Assembly (NCBI GenBank): GCA_900551075.1
Contig: URVB01000019.1
Span: forward strand, 1-59,871
Direction: 5' to 3'
DNA length: 59,871 nucleotides
Origin: an uncultured Blautia sp.
Lineage (GTDB): Bacteria > Bacillota > Clostridia > Lachnospirales > Lachnospiraceae
Position numbers and translations under genes: made by a program. Shown here piece by piece: positions 1-8,176 of this stretch. Positions within the stretch are counted from its first letter, which is position 1. Every line of letters starts with the position of its first letter. The notes under the pieces were generated by a model. That model ran no database searches. It worked only from the letters and a program-made list of their open reading frames with translations, and was not told the origin of the DNA.

Positions 1-498
1 GTGCTGCATACGCCTTATGCAGTTTTGGATTCCCAAATGGAAGAAGGAATGAAGGAAATCGCCGAAAGAGTGGAGGATTTCTCCATGGTGCTGAATTCTG
101 TGGAAAATGGGGATAATGTTGTAGCATCCAGTGATTATTTGATCCATAAAAAGGATATCCTTGAGACAGGAGTTCAGGTATATGAGTTTGACGGAGGAGA
201 TTCCTCACACGGGAAGTCGATATTGATCGATGATGATCTGGCGGTTATCGGCTCGTATAATCTGGATATGCGGAGCACTTATATGGATACGGAGCTGATG
301 CTGGTGGTTCATGGCGAGGAGTTTGCGGCAGAGCTTGCGGATTATATGGATGTATTTCAGGAAAGGTGCCGGAAGGTGCTGGATGAAGAGCATTATGAGG
401 TGCCCCCAAACGTGTCGGTAAGGGAGATCCCATGGATGAAAAAGGTAATATTTGCAGTGTTGGGACCTCTTTTGCAGCCAGTGAGATATTTGGCATAA
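1..498 (+). CDS. Cardiolipin synthase-like phospholipase D family protein, C-terminal part
   Basis: C-terminal 165 residues of a phospholipase D-superfamily enzyme; the gene begins before the window. A second HKD-type motif is visible around residues 69-90 (S-H-G-K-S, then five residues to D, then I-G-S-Y-N-L-D-M-R-S), the signature of the second catalytic half in bacterial cardiolipin synthases, which join two phosphatidylglycerols at the membrane. The Asn-Leu-Asp-x-Arg-Ser tail and the following acidic E-L segment also fit the family. The N-terminal membrane helices and first HKD motif lie outside, so full length and substrate cannot be judged. The GTG at position 1 is only the window edge, not a proposed start. 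Confidence 0.85.
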   Translation: MLHTPYAVLDSQMEEGMKEIAERVEDFSMVLNSVENGDNVVASSDYLIHKKDILETGVQVYEFDGGDSSHGKSILIDDDLAVIGSYNLDMRSTYMDTELMLVVHGEEFAAELADYMDVFQERCRKVLDEEHYEVPPNVSVREIPWMKKVIFAVLGPLLQPVRYLA

Positions 499-555
499 GG
501 TTGAAAAAAATGGAAGTTTGTGTTAAGATTAGTAAATAGTACAGGAGGTATTTTT

Positions 556-933
556 ATGCAGATTAGAGAATCAGCGGAAGATTATCTGGAAGCAATCCTG
601 ATTTTATCAAAAAAGGGCGGTGGGGTGCGCTCGGTGGATATCGCTTCCATGCTCGGGGTGTCAAAGCCCAGTGTCAGTCATGCTATGAAGCTTCTTCGTG
701 AAGATGGATATATTGCTATGGACCGGTATGGAACTGTGACACTTTTGGAGAAGGGAGAAGAAATTGCCAGCCGGATTTATGAACGGCACACAGTATTGAC
801 AAGGATGCTGGAGAACCTGGGAGTCTCCCCGGAGGTGGCGAGGGCGGATGCCTGCAAGATTGAACACGATATCAGCAGTGAGAGCTTTGACAGAATCAAG
901 GAGCATTTCTTCCGTAATGGAGGAGAACTGTAA
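556..933 (+). CDS. DtxR/MntR-type metal-dependent transcriptional regulator
   Basis: A 125-residue winged-helix regulator of the DtxR/MntR family. The N-terminus (Q-I-R-E-S-A-E-D-Y-L-E-A-I) and the helix-turn-helix segment around residues 30-55 (V-D-I-A, then V-S-K-P-S-V-S) are typical. His and Glu residues in the second domain (E-R-H near residue 77, C-K-I-E-H-D-I near residue 103) are candidate metal ligands. It lacks a C-terminal SH3-like domain, which fits MntR-like short forms. The ATG at 556 follows AGGAGGT by 6 bases and is preferred over the upstream in-frame start at 520. Targets are unknown; the feo operon lies far downstream in the same window but no link is shown. Confidence 0.85.
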   Translation: MQIRESAEDYLEAILILSKKGGGVRSVDIASMLGVSKPSVSHAMKLLREDGYIAMDRYGTVTLLEKGEEIASRIYERHTVLTRMLENLGVSPEVARADACKIEHDISSESFDRIKEHFFRNGGEL

Positions 934-944
934 AATGAGAGCAC

Positions 945-973
945 GATGCCGGAAGAGATTCCGGCATCTTTTT
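945..973 (+). terminator. Rho-independent terminator after the DtxR-type regulator gene
   Basis: A 10-bp perfect stem (GATGCCGGAA at 945-954, TTCCGGCATC at 959-968) with a GAGA loop is followed by a run of T, 12 bases after the stop codon. Confidence 0.88.
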
Positions 974-1059
974 ATGGCATAGAACAGTACTCCATATGGT
1001 TCTGTATTTAAACAGGATTTCTATAATATAAAAAAGCGCTTTGTTCAGATAGGTTTCCG

Positions 1060-1965
1060 TTAATTTTCCGTTTTTTGCGGAAGCTGTGCCAGGATGATCG
1101 CTCCGAACATGATGAGGCAGCCCAGAATTTCCCGGGTGCTTAAGCTCTGTCCGAGAATTACCCAGCCGGCCAGAACAGAAATGCAGGATTCCAGACTGAG
1201 AATCAGAGAGGCTACGGTCGGGTTCATACCCCTTTGGCCTACAATCTGCAAAGTGTAAGCAACACCGCAGGACATGACGCCTGCATAGAGAATCGGCATC
1301 CATGCCGCAAGGATAGAGGACATGTCCGGATGTTCCAGAAGCAATGCCGGAATTCCGGACAGGATTCCGCATACAAGGAACTGGATACAGGACATTTTGA
1401 CGCCATCTGCCTTTGGCGAAAAGTAGTCAATGACCAGAATATGTAAGGAAAACAGGATCGCACAGATAAACACCAGAAGCTCCCCTTTTCCGATGGAGAA
1501 GCCATCCTTGATGCAGAGCAGATATAAACCGATCAAAGCCATGATAACGGCAGCCCAGATGAAGGGACCGGACTTTTTCTTCAGAAAAAGTCCCAGTATC
1601 GGTACGATAACGATATAACATGCAGTAATAAATCCCGCTTTGCCGACCGTCGTATATTTGATGCCGAACTGCTGGAAATTACTGGCGATACAAAGGAAAA
1701 TACCGCAGCAGATACCGCCTGTGACCAGGGTCTTTTGGGCGGCCTTTTTTTCTTTTGGGGTTTGGCTGACAGCCGTCCTGCCTTTGTTTAGAAACCAGAT
1801 GACCGGAAGCAGAACGATGGCTCCGATTATGCTCCGCACGGCGTTAAAGGTAAATGCCCCAACATAGTCCATACCGACGCTCTGTGCGACAAATGCGATA
1901 CCCCAGATGGCAGCAGTCAGAAGAAGCAATAAGGAGTTTTTCAGTTGGATGGATTGTTTTTTCAT
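1060..1965 (-). CDS. EamA/DMT-superfamily transporter
   Basis: A roughly 300-residue integral membrane protein with about ten hydrophobic helices arranged as two EamA repeats. The first begins at the N-terminus (L-L-L-L-L-T-A-A-I-W-G-I-A-F) and the second near residue 165. It ends in the usual pattern of a final helix and a short charged tail. Members export or import metabolites such as amino acids; the substrate cannot be told. The start at 1965 (M-K-K-Q-S) is preferred over the longer frame from 2040, because a GGGGGAC ribosome-binding site lies upstream and the extension is not conserved-looking. It sits alone, convergent to the regulator gene. Confidence 0.85.
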   Translation of the reverse strand: MKKQSIQLKNSLLLLLTAAIWGIAFVAQSVGMDYVGAFTFNAVRSIIGAIVLLPVIWFLNKGRTAVSQTPKEKKAAQKTLVTGGICCGIFLCIASNFQQFGIKYTTVGKAGFITACYIVIVPILGLFLKKKSGPFIWAAVIMALIGLYLLCIKDGFSIGKGELLVFICAILFSLHILVIDYFSPKADGVKMSCIQFLVCGILSGIPALLLEHPDMSSILAAWMPILYAGVMSCGVAYTLQIVGQRGMNPTVASLILSLESCISVLAGWVILGQSLSTREILGCLIMFGAIILAQLPQKTEN

Positions 1966-2118
1966 AAGTAATTCGTCCCCCTTGTTGTAGAATTCTGATG
2001 CACGGGAAATGAACAGCATATGGGCTGCGTGGAGGCGCATCAGCTTTTTTATTATACTGCATGACTGTAAATTAATAAAGGGAATTTTTCAAAAATGACG
2101 GCGGAAGGGAATTAGAAC

Positions 2119-2156
2119 AAAAAAAGAAGCCCTGCCCCAACAGAGCTTCTTTTTTG
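2119..2156. terminator. Bidirectional terminator hairpin
   Basis: AAAAAGAAGC at 2121-2130 pairs with GCTTCTTTTT at 2145-2154, with an inner CTG/CAG pairing. Runs of A and T flank both sides, so it can stop transcription of the permease gene on the minus strand and act in reverse. Confidence 0.85.
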
Positions 2157-2160
2157 ATTT

Positions 2161-3537
2161 TTATAAGAAAATATATTTCAGTATGAAGAGAACAGCCAAT
2201 ACATACATTAAGGCACTGATCTTTTTCTCCTTTGTCCTGCCTGTAATCAGGTTGATGAAAACATAAGAGATAACGCCCATTGCGATACCTTCGGAGATGC
2301 TGTACATGAACGGCATTGCAATGATTGCGATGAAGCATGGAATTGCCTCCGTGTAATCCTCAAAGTCAATTTTAGTGATAGAGGTCAGCATCAAAAAGCC
2401 TACGATGATCAGTGCCGGAGCCGTTGCAAAGGATGGAATGGCAAGGAAAATCGGGGACAGGAACAGAGACACCGCAAAGAGCAGACCGGCCACCAGAGAG
2501 GTCAGACCGGTACGGCCGCCTTCTGCAACACCGGAAGCACTTTCTACGAAGGTGGTAACTGTGGAAGTACCGCAGACAGCACCTACGGAAGTACCGATCG
2601 CGTCAGAGAGGAGAGCTCCTTTGATCTTAGGCAGCTTGCCGTTCTTGTCCAGCATGTCGGCTTTGGATGCAACACCGATTAAAGTTCCCAGAGTATCAAA
2701 CATATCTACAAATAAGAATGCAAACATGATTACAAAGAAATCCAGAGAGAACACAATGGAAAAGTCCATTTTCATAAAGGTCGGCGCCATGCTCGGAATG
2801 GAGATTCCATTGGAAAAATCAGGAAGCAGGTTGTAGAAACCAAGCTCCGGATTCGGAACGTACAGGCCGATCAACTGGCAGATGATGCCGAGAATCCAGG
2901 TGATCAGGATACCCCAGAGAATTCCGCCCCTGATATTTTTTACAAGGAAGATTGCGGTGATCAGTATACCGATCAGAGCAAGGAGCACCGTAATGCCCAG
3001 GGAGTGAAAGGTACCGTCGGCTACGGAGCCTTTAAAAGAAAATACACTTACCAGAGTGGAATCATTGTTTACGACAATTTTTGCATTCTGTAATCCAATA
3101 AAAGCAATAAACAGACCGATGCCTACGGATACGGCATGCTTCAGATTCATTGGGATGGAGTTGAAGATTGCTTCACGTACATTGGTCAATGAAAGAAGGA
3201 TGAAAATCAGGCCTTCTACAAATACCGCTGCCAGTGCCTGCTGCCAGGTATATCCCATACCAAGAACCACCGTATAGGCAAAGTAGGCATTCAGCCCCAT
3301 ACCGGGTGCCAGTACAAACGGGTAGTTGGACAGAAGGGCCATTAAGCAGGTAGCAATGAAGGATGCCAGTGCTGTTGCGGTGAAAATTGCACCGCGGTCC
3401 ATGCCGGAGGCTTCCAGGATATTCGGGTTGACCGCCAGGATGTACGCCATGGTCATGAAGGTGGTAATACCGGCAATGACTTCTGTCTTTACGTCAGTAT
3501 TGTTTTCTTTCAGATGAAAAAGTTTTTCAAGGTTCAT
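2161..3537 (-). CDS. NCS2-family purine permease (AzgA/PbuG-like)
   Basis: A 458-residue transporter of the nucleobase-cation symporter 2 family, the AzgA/PbuG/PbuO group that takes up guanine, hypoxanthine or adenine with protons. It opens with an M-N-L-E-K-L-F-H-L-K-E-N-N-T-D-V-K-T-E segment, then V-I-A-G-I-T-T-F-M-T-M-A-Y-I. The family signatures A-P-G-M-G-L-N-A (around 76) and G-T-S-T-V-T-T-F-V-E-S-A-S-G-V-A-E-G-G-R are present (around 325). It lies 29 bases downstream of the guanine deaminase gene on the same strand, so both are probably co-transcribed behind the guanine-type riboswitch. Substrate as guanine or hypoxanthine is inferred from this context. Confidence 0.93.
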   Translation of the reverse strand: MNLEKLFHLKENNTDVKTEVIAGITTFMTMAYILAVNPNILEASGMDRGAIFTATALASFIATCLMALLSNYPFVLAPGMGLNAYFAYTVVLGMGYTWQQALAAVFVEGLIFILLSLTNVREAIFNSIPMNLKHAVSVGIGLFIAFIGLQNAKIVVNNDSTLVSVFSFKGSVADGTFHSLGITVLLALIGILITAIFLVKNIRGGILWGILITWILGIICQLIGLYVPNPELGFYNLLPDFSNGISIPSMAPTFMKMDFSIVFSLDFFVIMFAFLFVDMFDTLGTLIGVASKADMLDKNGKLPKIKGALLSDAIGTSVGAVCGTSTVTTFVESASGVAEGGRTGLTSLVAGLLFAVSLFLSPIFLAIPSFATAPALIIVGFLMLTSITKIDFEDYTEAIPCFIAIIAMPFMYSISEGIAMGVISYVFINLITGRTKEKKISALMYVLAVLFILKYIFL

Positions 3538-3566
3538 AGTTCTTCCCCCTTTTCCGCACGCTTGTG

Positions 3567-4847
3567 CTAAAAAATTTTGGTACCGGAAACATATTTTCCG
3601 GTGATATTGCGGTCATCGGATAGATAAACCAGTCTCTCCAGCCGTTCTCTGGCTGTCAGCGTCTGCGGGTGCTTCAGGCTGGTGTCGTCGAGAATGACGG
3701 CATCAAATTCATAACCTTCCAAAAAGCTTCCGGTTTTTCCGAAAAAAGAGCCTCCGCCTATGGTTGCCATATAGAAGGCCTCTTCCAGAGTCAGTGGTTT
3801 CAGAGAGTGATCTGAAAGCCGCCAGCGAAGCTTTGAGGTCTGGATAGAATCTGCCATTGCCCGCAGGATTGAGATAGATGAGCCTGCTGCAATATCGCTG
3901 CCAAGTCCCACATGCAGCCCTTCATCCAGATAACGCCGTACAGGCGCAACACCGGAAGAAAGATTTGTGTTGGATTGGGAACAGTGGGCAATGTATACAC
4001 CTCGCTCCTTCATTAAAGTGATTTCTTCATCCGGGCAGTGGACACAATGCGCCATGATTGTAGGGCACTGTTCGCCGCCAAACAAACCGAATCGGTCATA
4101 GGCTTCTCCATAAAAGGAGGTACTCGGACAAAGCTCCTTTACCCATGCGATTTCTCCCGTGTTTTCGGAGAGATGTGACTGCACCGGAAGATGATAGGCT
4201 TTTTGAATCTCAGCCAGTGCTTTCATAAGCTCGTCCGAACAGGAAGGGATGAAACGGGGAGTCAGAACAGGTTTGACATTCTGATATTTCCCTGCGGTCT
4301 CTTCCAGCCAGGAAATGGTATCTCTGACGGATGCGGATGCACTTTTTTCCTGTAATGCAGGAGGACTGTTTCTGTCCATGTTTACTTTTCCGACGAAAGC
4401 TTTCAGTCCGGTTTCCTCAAGCAGATCCATAAGCAGCTCAGTAGCTTCCGTATGAAGCGTGGCAAAAACCGAGGCGCGGGTAGTGGCGCTCTTTTTGATA
4501 TCCTCTGCAAAAATGGTATATGCGGATGCTGCATAATCAGGCTCTGCATATTTGGATTCCTCCGGAAAAGTAATTGTGTTCAGCCAATCCAACAGCTCTA
4601 AGTCCATTCCCATACCCCGGAAGCTGTACTGAGGTGCATGCACATGCAGATCGGTCAGTCCGGGAATGATGAGGCAGCCGTTCGTGTCACGGCAGGGAAT
4701 TCCCTGATATTTTTCGGGAAGTTCCGGAAATACACCGGCAGAAACTCCGTTTTCGCAAACCAAATAAGCATTTTCTGTAATAACAAGACGGGTTTTGTCC
4801 TTGCTGTAACAGACTGTTCCTTTTAGTGCGAATGTTTTTTTGTTCAT
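3567..4847 (-). CDS. guaD: Guanine deaminase
   Basis: A 426-residue amidohydrolase of the guanine deaminase family, converting guanine to xanthine and ammonia in the cytoplasm. Zinc and catalytic positions are visible: L-H-V-H-A-P-Q near residue 66, H in Q-S-H-L-S-E-N near 206, M-A-H-C-V-H near 246, and the aspartate in G-L-G-S-D-I-A-A-G-S-S near 320. The S-H-L-S-E-N and A-H-C motifs separate it from general cytosine deaminase relatives. The start at 4847 (M-N-K-K-T) follows a GAAGGTGA ribosome-binding site; the longer frame to 4946 would run into the riboswitch. It precedes the NCS2 permease gene. Confidence 0.93.
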   Translation of the reverse strand: MNKKTFALKGTVCYSKDKTRLVITENAYLVCENGVSAGVFPELPEKYQGIPCRDTNGCLIIPGLTDLHVHAPQYSFRGMGMDLELLDWLNTITFPEESKYAEPDYAASAYTIFAEDIKKSATTRASVFATLHTEATELLMDLLEETGLKAFVGKVNMDRNSPPALQEKSASASVRDTISWLEETAGKYQNVKPVLTPRFIPSCSDELMKALAEIQKAYHLPVQSHLSENTGEIAWVKELCPSTSFYGEAYDRFGLFGGEQCPTIMAHCVHCPDEEITLMKERGVYIAHCSQSNTNLSSGVAPVRRYLDEGLHVGLGSDIAAGSSISILRAMADSIQTSKLRWRLSDHSLKPLTLEEAFYMATIGGGSFFGKTGSFLEGYEFDAVILDDTSLKHPQTLTARERLERLVYLSDDRNITGKYVSGTKIF

Positions 4848-4933
4848 ATAAGTCACCTTCTTTCCTGCTTTCAGGGAAGGCGTATTGCCGAACAAAAGAA
4901 AAACTACCCAATATGCCCCAAGTCCCTGAAAAG

Positions 4934-4998
4934 AACTTATAGACAACTATTACGGTAGTTGGTAGAGACGTCCAACCGATTATGGACTTATATAAGTT
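4934..4998 (-). promoter_or_regulatory. Purine riboswitch aptamer, guanine type
   Basis: Read on the minus strand, a P1 stem (AACTTATA with TATAAGTT) encloses two hairpins. P2 is GTCCA/TGGAC and P3 is AACTA/TAGTT, with the conserved CCGTAA loop. The joining regions TATAA, GTCTCTACC and GTCTA match the purine-riboswitch core. The residue that sets ligand choice (position 74 in xpt numbering) is C, indicating guanine rather than adenine; position 73 is U rather than the more familiar A. It lies just upstream of guaD and the NCS2 permease, so free guanine probably controls its own uptake and deamination. The expression platform between the aptamer and 4848 was not resolved. Confidence 0.88.
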
Positions 4999-5026
4999 GC
5001 CGCAATTAAAATATATTACATAAATT

Positions 5027-5055
5027 ATTATAAAAGATTAGGATTTTTCTGTCAA
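5027..5055 (-). promoter_or_regulatory. Consensus sigma-A promoter for the guaD-permease operon
   Basis: On the minus strand TTGACA (5050-5055), a 17-bp spacer, and TATAAT (5027-5032): both boxes match consensus exactly. Transcription would begin about 20 bases before the riboswitch aptamer. Confidence 0.9.
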
Positions 5056-5156
5056 TTAAATTATGGAACTTTTTGCCTGTACTCTGGTCAAATAGCTGTT
5101 TCCATGTTAGAATGACTGTTATCACTAAGCGGATACATCTGAACAGGAGGTATTTT

Positions 5157-6305
5157 GTGGAATTAAATAAAGAAAATATGAAAAGGGCAATGTATCTGAT
5201 TGCGTTTGGCGTACTTCTGTATCTGGGAGTGCAGCATTTGGATGTTGTACTGGAATATCTGGGCGGTATCTGGGGGTTATTATTCCCCTTTATTCTGGGA
5301 GGGGGAATTGCCTTTGTGCTGAATGTTCCTATGAAATTTCTGGAGCGTCATCTATTTGGCAAAGCAAAAGAAAGGGCAAACAAAACGGCAGAAAGGTTTG
5401 TCCGTCCAATCAGCCTTGTGCTTGCAATCCTGTTTGTTGTCGTTTTAGTTCTGGTGGTGGTGCTGGTGGTGGCGCCGGAATTGGGAACAACATTTATCAG
5501 TGTGGGAAAAAGGATTGAGGAGAATATTCCGAAGCTGCAAATATGGGCGGAGCATACTTTCCGGGAGGATTCCCCTGTTGTGGAGTGGGCCAATTCCATC
5601 GATATCCAGCCCCAGAAAATGCTGGATTCTGCCATTGGAGTGCTGAAAAGCGGCGTGGACAATATTTTGTCCTCTACGATTACTGTGACCATGGGGATTG
5701 TGAACACGGCAATGAATACGGGAATCGGCTTAATTTTTGCCTGCTATATCCTGCTGCAGAAGGAACGTCTGGGGCTTCAGGCAAAAAAGGCGCTGTATGC
5801 ACTGCTTCCCGGGCGCGCAGTGAAGCAAGTGCTGCATGTCCTCAGTCTGGCAGGTGAAACCTTTGCACATTTTATTACAGGTCAGTGTATTGAGGCGGTG
5901 ATTTTGGGAAGCATGTTCTTTGTCTCCATGACGGTCTTCCGTTTCCCATATGCGCTGTTGGTAGGCGTATTGATTTCCTTTACGGCGCTGATTCCCGTCT
6001 TCGGCGGGATTATTGGATGCTGGGTGGGATTTTTTCTGATTTTAATGGTCAGCCCCATGCAGGCAGTAATGTTCCTTGTATTGTTTTTGGTTCTGCAGCA
6101 GATAGAGGGAAATTTGATCTATCCGCATGTGGTTGGAAACTCCGTCGGCCTTCCCTCGATCTGGGTACTGGTAGCGGTTACTCTGGGCGGCAGTCTGATG
6201 GGAATTGTGGGAATGCTGATTTTTATTCCTCTGGTTTCCGTCCTGTATACGCTGTTCAGGGAATGGGCGTATAAACGTTTAAAACAGAAACGGATTCAGG
6301 TCTGA
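5157..6305 (+). CDS. AI-2E (PerM/YtvI) family transporter-like membrane protein
   Basis: A 382-residue membrane protein of the AI-2E transporter (UPF0118/PerM) family. Hydrophobic helices occur near residues 12-30 and 38-58, a long pair near 90-120, and a cluster of four or five in the C-terminal half (from about 195 to 370). Family motifs include the segment around P-Y-A-L-L-V-G-V-L-I and the Q-Q-I-E-G-N-L-I-Y-P-H-V-V-G signature near residue 322. Family members have been linked to AI-2 or indole export or Na+/H+ antiport; no specific role can be given. The GTG at 5157 follows AGGAGG by 6 bases and is preferred to the ATG at 5073. It overlaps the convergent response regulator gene by 10 bases. 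Confidence 0.88.
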   Translation: MELNKENMKRAMYLIAFGVLLYLGVQHLDVVLEYLGGIWGLLFPFILGGGIAFVLNVPMKFLERHLFGKAKERANKTAERFVRPISLVLAILFVVVLVLVVVLVVAPELGTTFISVGKRIEENIPKLQIWAEHTFREDSPVVEWANSIDIQPQKMLDSAIGVLKSGVDNILSSTITVTMGIVNTAMNTGIGLIFACYILLQKERLGLQAKKALYALLPGRAVKQVLHVLSLAGETFAHFITGQCIEAVILGSMFFVSMTVFRFPYALLVGVLISFTALIPVFGGIIGCWVGFFLILMVSPMQAVMFLVLFLVLQQIEGNLIYPHVVGNSVGLPSIWVLVAVTLGGSLMGIVGMLIFIPLVSVLYTLFREWAYKRLKQKRIQV

Positions 6306-6919
6306 TTCCGGTAATAGAAAATGGCAAGCTGTGTGCGGTCACGAAGAGACAGCTTGTCAAGCAGATTGCTCAAATAGTTGCGGACAGTACCCTCGCTTAG
6401 GAAGAGCGTGTCCGCAATTTCCCTGTTATTCAGTCCCTTTGCTACCAGCTCTATGATTTCTCCCTCCCTGGGACTTAAATGATACTGTTCCGGATGGAAG
6501 GAGGGTTTCTGGTGCATGAGTGCCGGGATTCTGGTAACGATCTCATCTCCGAATACATTCTGTCCGCTCATAACCGCATGAAGAGCGGGGAGGAGTGCTT
6601 CTATGTCCTGCTTGATCAGATAGCCTTTGGCACCCATACCGAGAGCTTTTATGATATATTCATTGTCTGAGAAGGTGGTGAGAAAGAGGATTCTGGCGTC
6701 CGGGTATCCGGACAGAATCTGTTCGCCTGCTGTAAGACCGCTCATTCCTTTCATCTGGATATCCATAAGAAGGATGTCCGGACGGTGCTTTTCATATAGG
6801 GCGATGGCTTCCTCTCCGCTGGTTGCGGTGGCAAGAACCTGTACTTCCCTGTCTGCCTGGAGAATGGTTTTCAGAGAAAGGCAGACCAGATTGTCGTCGT
6901 CAATCAATATGATGTTCAT
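6296..6919 (-). CDS. NarL/LuxR-family response regulator
   Basis: A 207-residue response regulator. The receiver domain has the acidic pair D-D-D at residues 7-9, the phospho-acceptor Asp in D-I-L-L-M-D-I-Q-M near residue 54, T in F-L-T-T-F near 82, and K in Y-L-I-K-Q near 104. The C-terminal LuxR helix-turn-helix starts at L-S-P-R-E-G-E-I-I-E-L-V-A-K-G-L-N-N-R-E-I-A near residue 145. The start at 6919 lies inside the end of the sensor kinase gene, so the two are translationally coupled. Candidate binding sites lie ahead of the divergent ABC exporter genes, its most likely target. Confidence 0.93.
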   Translation of the reverse strand: MNIILIDDDNLVCLSLKTILQADREVQVLATATSGEEAIALYEKHRPDILLMDIQMKGMSGLTAGEQILSGYPDARILFLTTFSDNEYIIKALGMGAKGYLIKQDIEALLPALHAVMSGQNVFGDEIVTRIPALMHQKPSFHPEQYHLSPREGEIIELVAKGLNNREIADTLFLSEGTVRNYLSNLLDKLSLRDRTQLAIFYYRNQT

Positions 6920-7985
6920 AGTTTTTCCCCCGTTTTGGAATAGAAATAAAAATTTTAAAGCCGTTTGTGCGGTCAATATGGAAATTGCCGTCCAATGCAC
7001 GGATTCGTTCCTCCATATTGAAAAGTCCGATGCCGTCCGGGCTGTCCTGTGTCTGCAGTGTGCCGTTGTCGTGAATCCTGAGCTGGTACAGGGAAGGGTG
7101 CTCCAGGACGGAAACAGAGGCCCGGGTGGCATTGCTGTGTCTCGCAATATTGGACAAAGCCTCCTTTACAATAGCAATAAAAGTATAGTTCAGTTCTTTT
7201 GGAAGAGGTGTGGAATCATAGGTGAGCTGTACCGGACAGAAGGTGAAATCATCGGTCAGCCGGGTAAGCTGCTGCTGTAGATTTATGGATTCTTCATGCA
7301 GATTGTGTACACTTTGGCGCACATTGTCCATAGCATCCGACAGGGTGTCTTTGACTGCAAGAAGCGGTTCCTTTAATTCTGTATTGCCGCTGTGCACCAC
7401 AAGCATTGCGCTCACCTGCAAAATAGAGCGGGTCAGCAGGTGCCCCACATTGTCGTGAATTTCCCTTGCGATCCGGTTTCGTTCTGCAAGCGTGGCAAGC
7501 TCTACCTCGTAGTCCTGGTTTTTCATCAGCTCTTTGTTTTTTTGTTTCAGCAATATGGCTGCTTCCGTCGTATCATCCTGAACCCGGTGGTATTTCTGAA
7601 GAAGTTTCTGGTATTGTGCAGACTGAAGCTCCAGATATACGGCAAGCATGCAGAGTGCCGCACAGGTAAGCCATGCTAAGCGGCTTGGGGAGTGTAGGCC
7701 GCGCAGCAGAGGCAAAAGCCATAGATAACGGTGCTTAATGGAATTCTGTACCATTCCGTCGTAGGCAGCCAGCGGCAGAAAGGGAAAGAGAAGAGGCCAG
7801 AGGCACGCTGCCGCACAGAACAGGACATGTATGAGAAAGGAAGAGCGGACGTTTAGATAGCTGCAAAGGGCAGTAAGTATGACTGCAAAAAGCATGGCAG
7901 CGATACAGCCCTCCGTTTGTTCTTCGGCCAGGAGTGCAGGCAGAATCAAAATAAAAATAAGAAATTTATGAAAAAGAAGCTGCAT
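6900..7985 (-). CDS. NarL-type sensor histidine kinase (HisKA_3)
   Basis: A 361-residue membrane sensor kinase. About five hydrophobic helices fill residues 5-125, with no large extracellular loop, resembling intramembrane-sensing kinases such as LiaS or DesK. A coiled linker follows. The HisKA_3 motif E-R-N-R-I-A-R-E-I-H-D-N-V-G-H (phospho-His near residue 178) and a HATPase_c domain (A-L-S-N-I-A-R-H-S-N-A, D-N-G and G-I-G-L-F-N-M-E-E-R) complete it. The start at 7985 follows GAAAGGAAGG. It ends 20 bases inside the response regulator gene and is divergent from the ABC exporter operon; cell-envelope or lipid stress sensing is an inference from this arrangement. Confidence 0.92.
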   Translation of the reverse strand: MQLLFHKFLIFILILPALLAEEQTEGCIAAMLFAVILTALCSYLNVRSSFLIHVLFCAAACLWPLLFPFLPLAAYDGMVQNSIKHRYLWLLPLLRGLHSPSRLAWLTCAALCMLAVYLELQSAQYQKLLQKYHRVQDDTTEAAILLKQKNKELMKNQDYEVELATLAERNRIAREIHDNVGHLLTRSILQVSAMLVVHSGNTELKEPLLAVKDTLSDAMDNVRQSVHNLHEESINLQQQLTRLTDDFTFCPVQLTYDSTPLPKELNYTFIAIVKEALSNIARHSNATRASVSVLEHPSLYQLRIHDNGTLQTQDSPDGIGLFNMEERIRALDGNFHIDRTNGFKIFISIPKRGKNYEHHID

Positions 7986-8086
7986 AAAATCCTTCCTTTC
8001 TGCCGCATAAAAAGAAGAATCAGCGGCGTTCCCTGCTGTTATCATAGCACGAATTTCATATGGAATCTATGGGGGATTGAAAAAGG

Positions 8087-8150
8087 TGACATTTGTCATG
8101 GCCTGATATGACAGGATTCACTTTGCGGAAAAAAAGTTTTCTGATATGCT
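8087..8150 (+). promoter_or_regulatory. Promoter and candidate operator for the ABC exporter operon
   Basis: TTGCGG (8123-8128), a 16-bp spacer and TATGCT (8145-8150) form a plausible but weak promoter. Just upstream, TGACA (8087-8091) and TGTCA (8094-8098) form an inverted repeat, and a further ATGACA follows at 8108-8113. The position immediately ahead of a weak -35 fits activation by the neighbouring NarL-type regulator; that link is inference. Confidence 0.5.
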
Positions 8151-8176
8151 GGATGTACGAAAAGGAGGCTCGGTTT

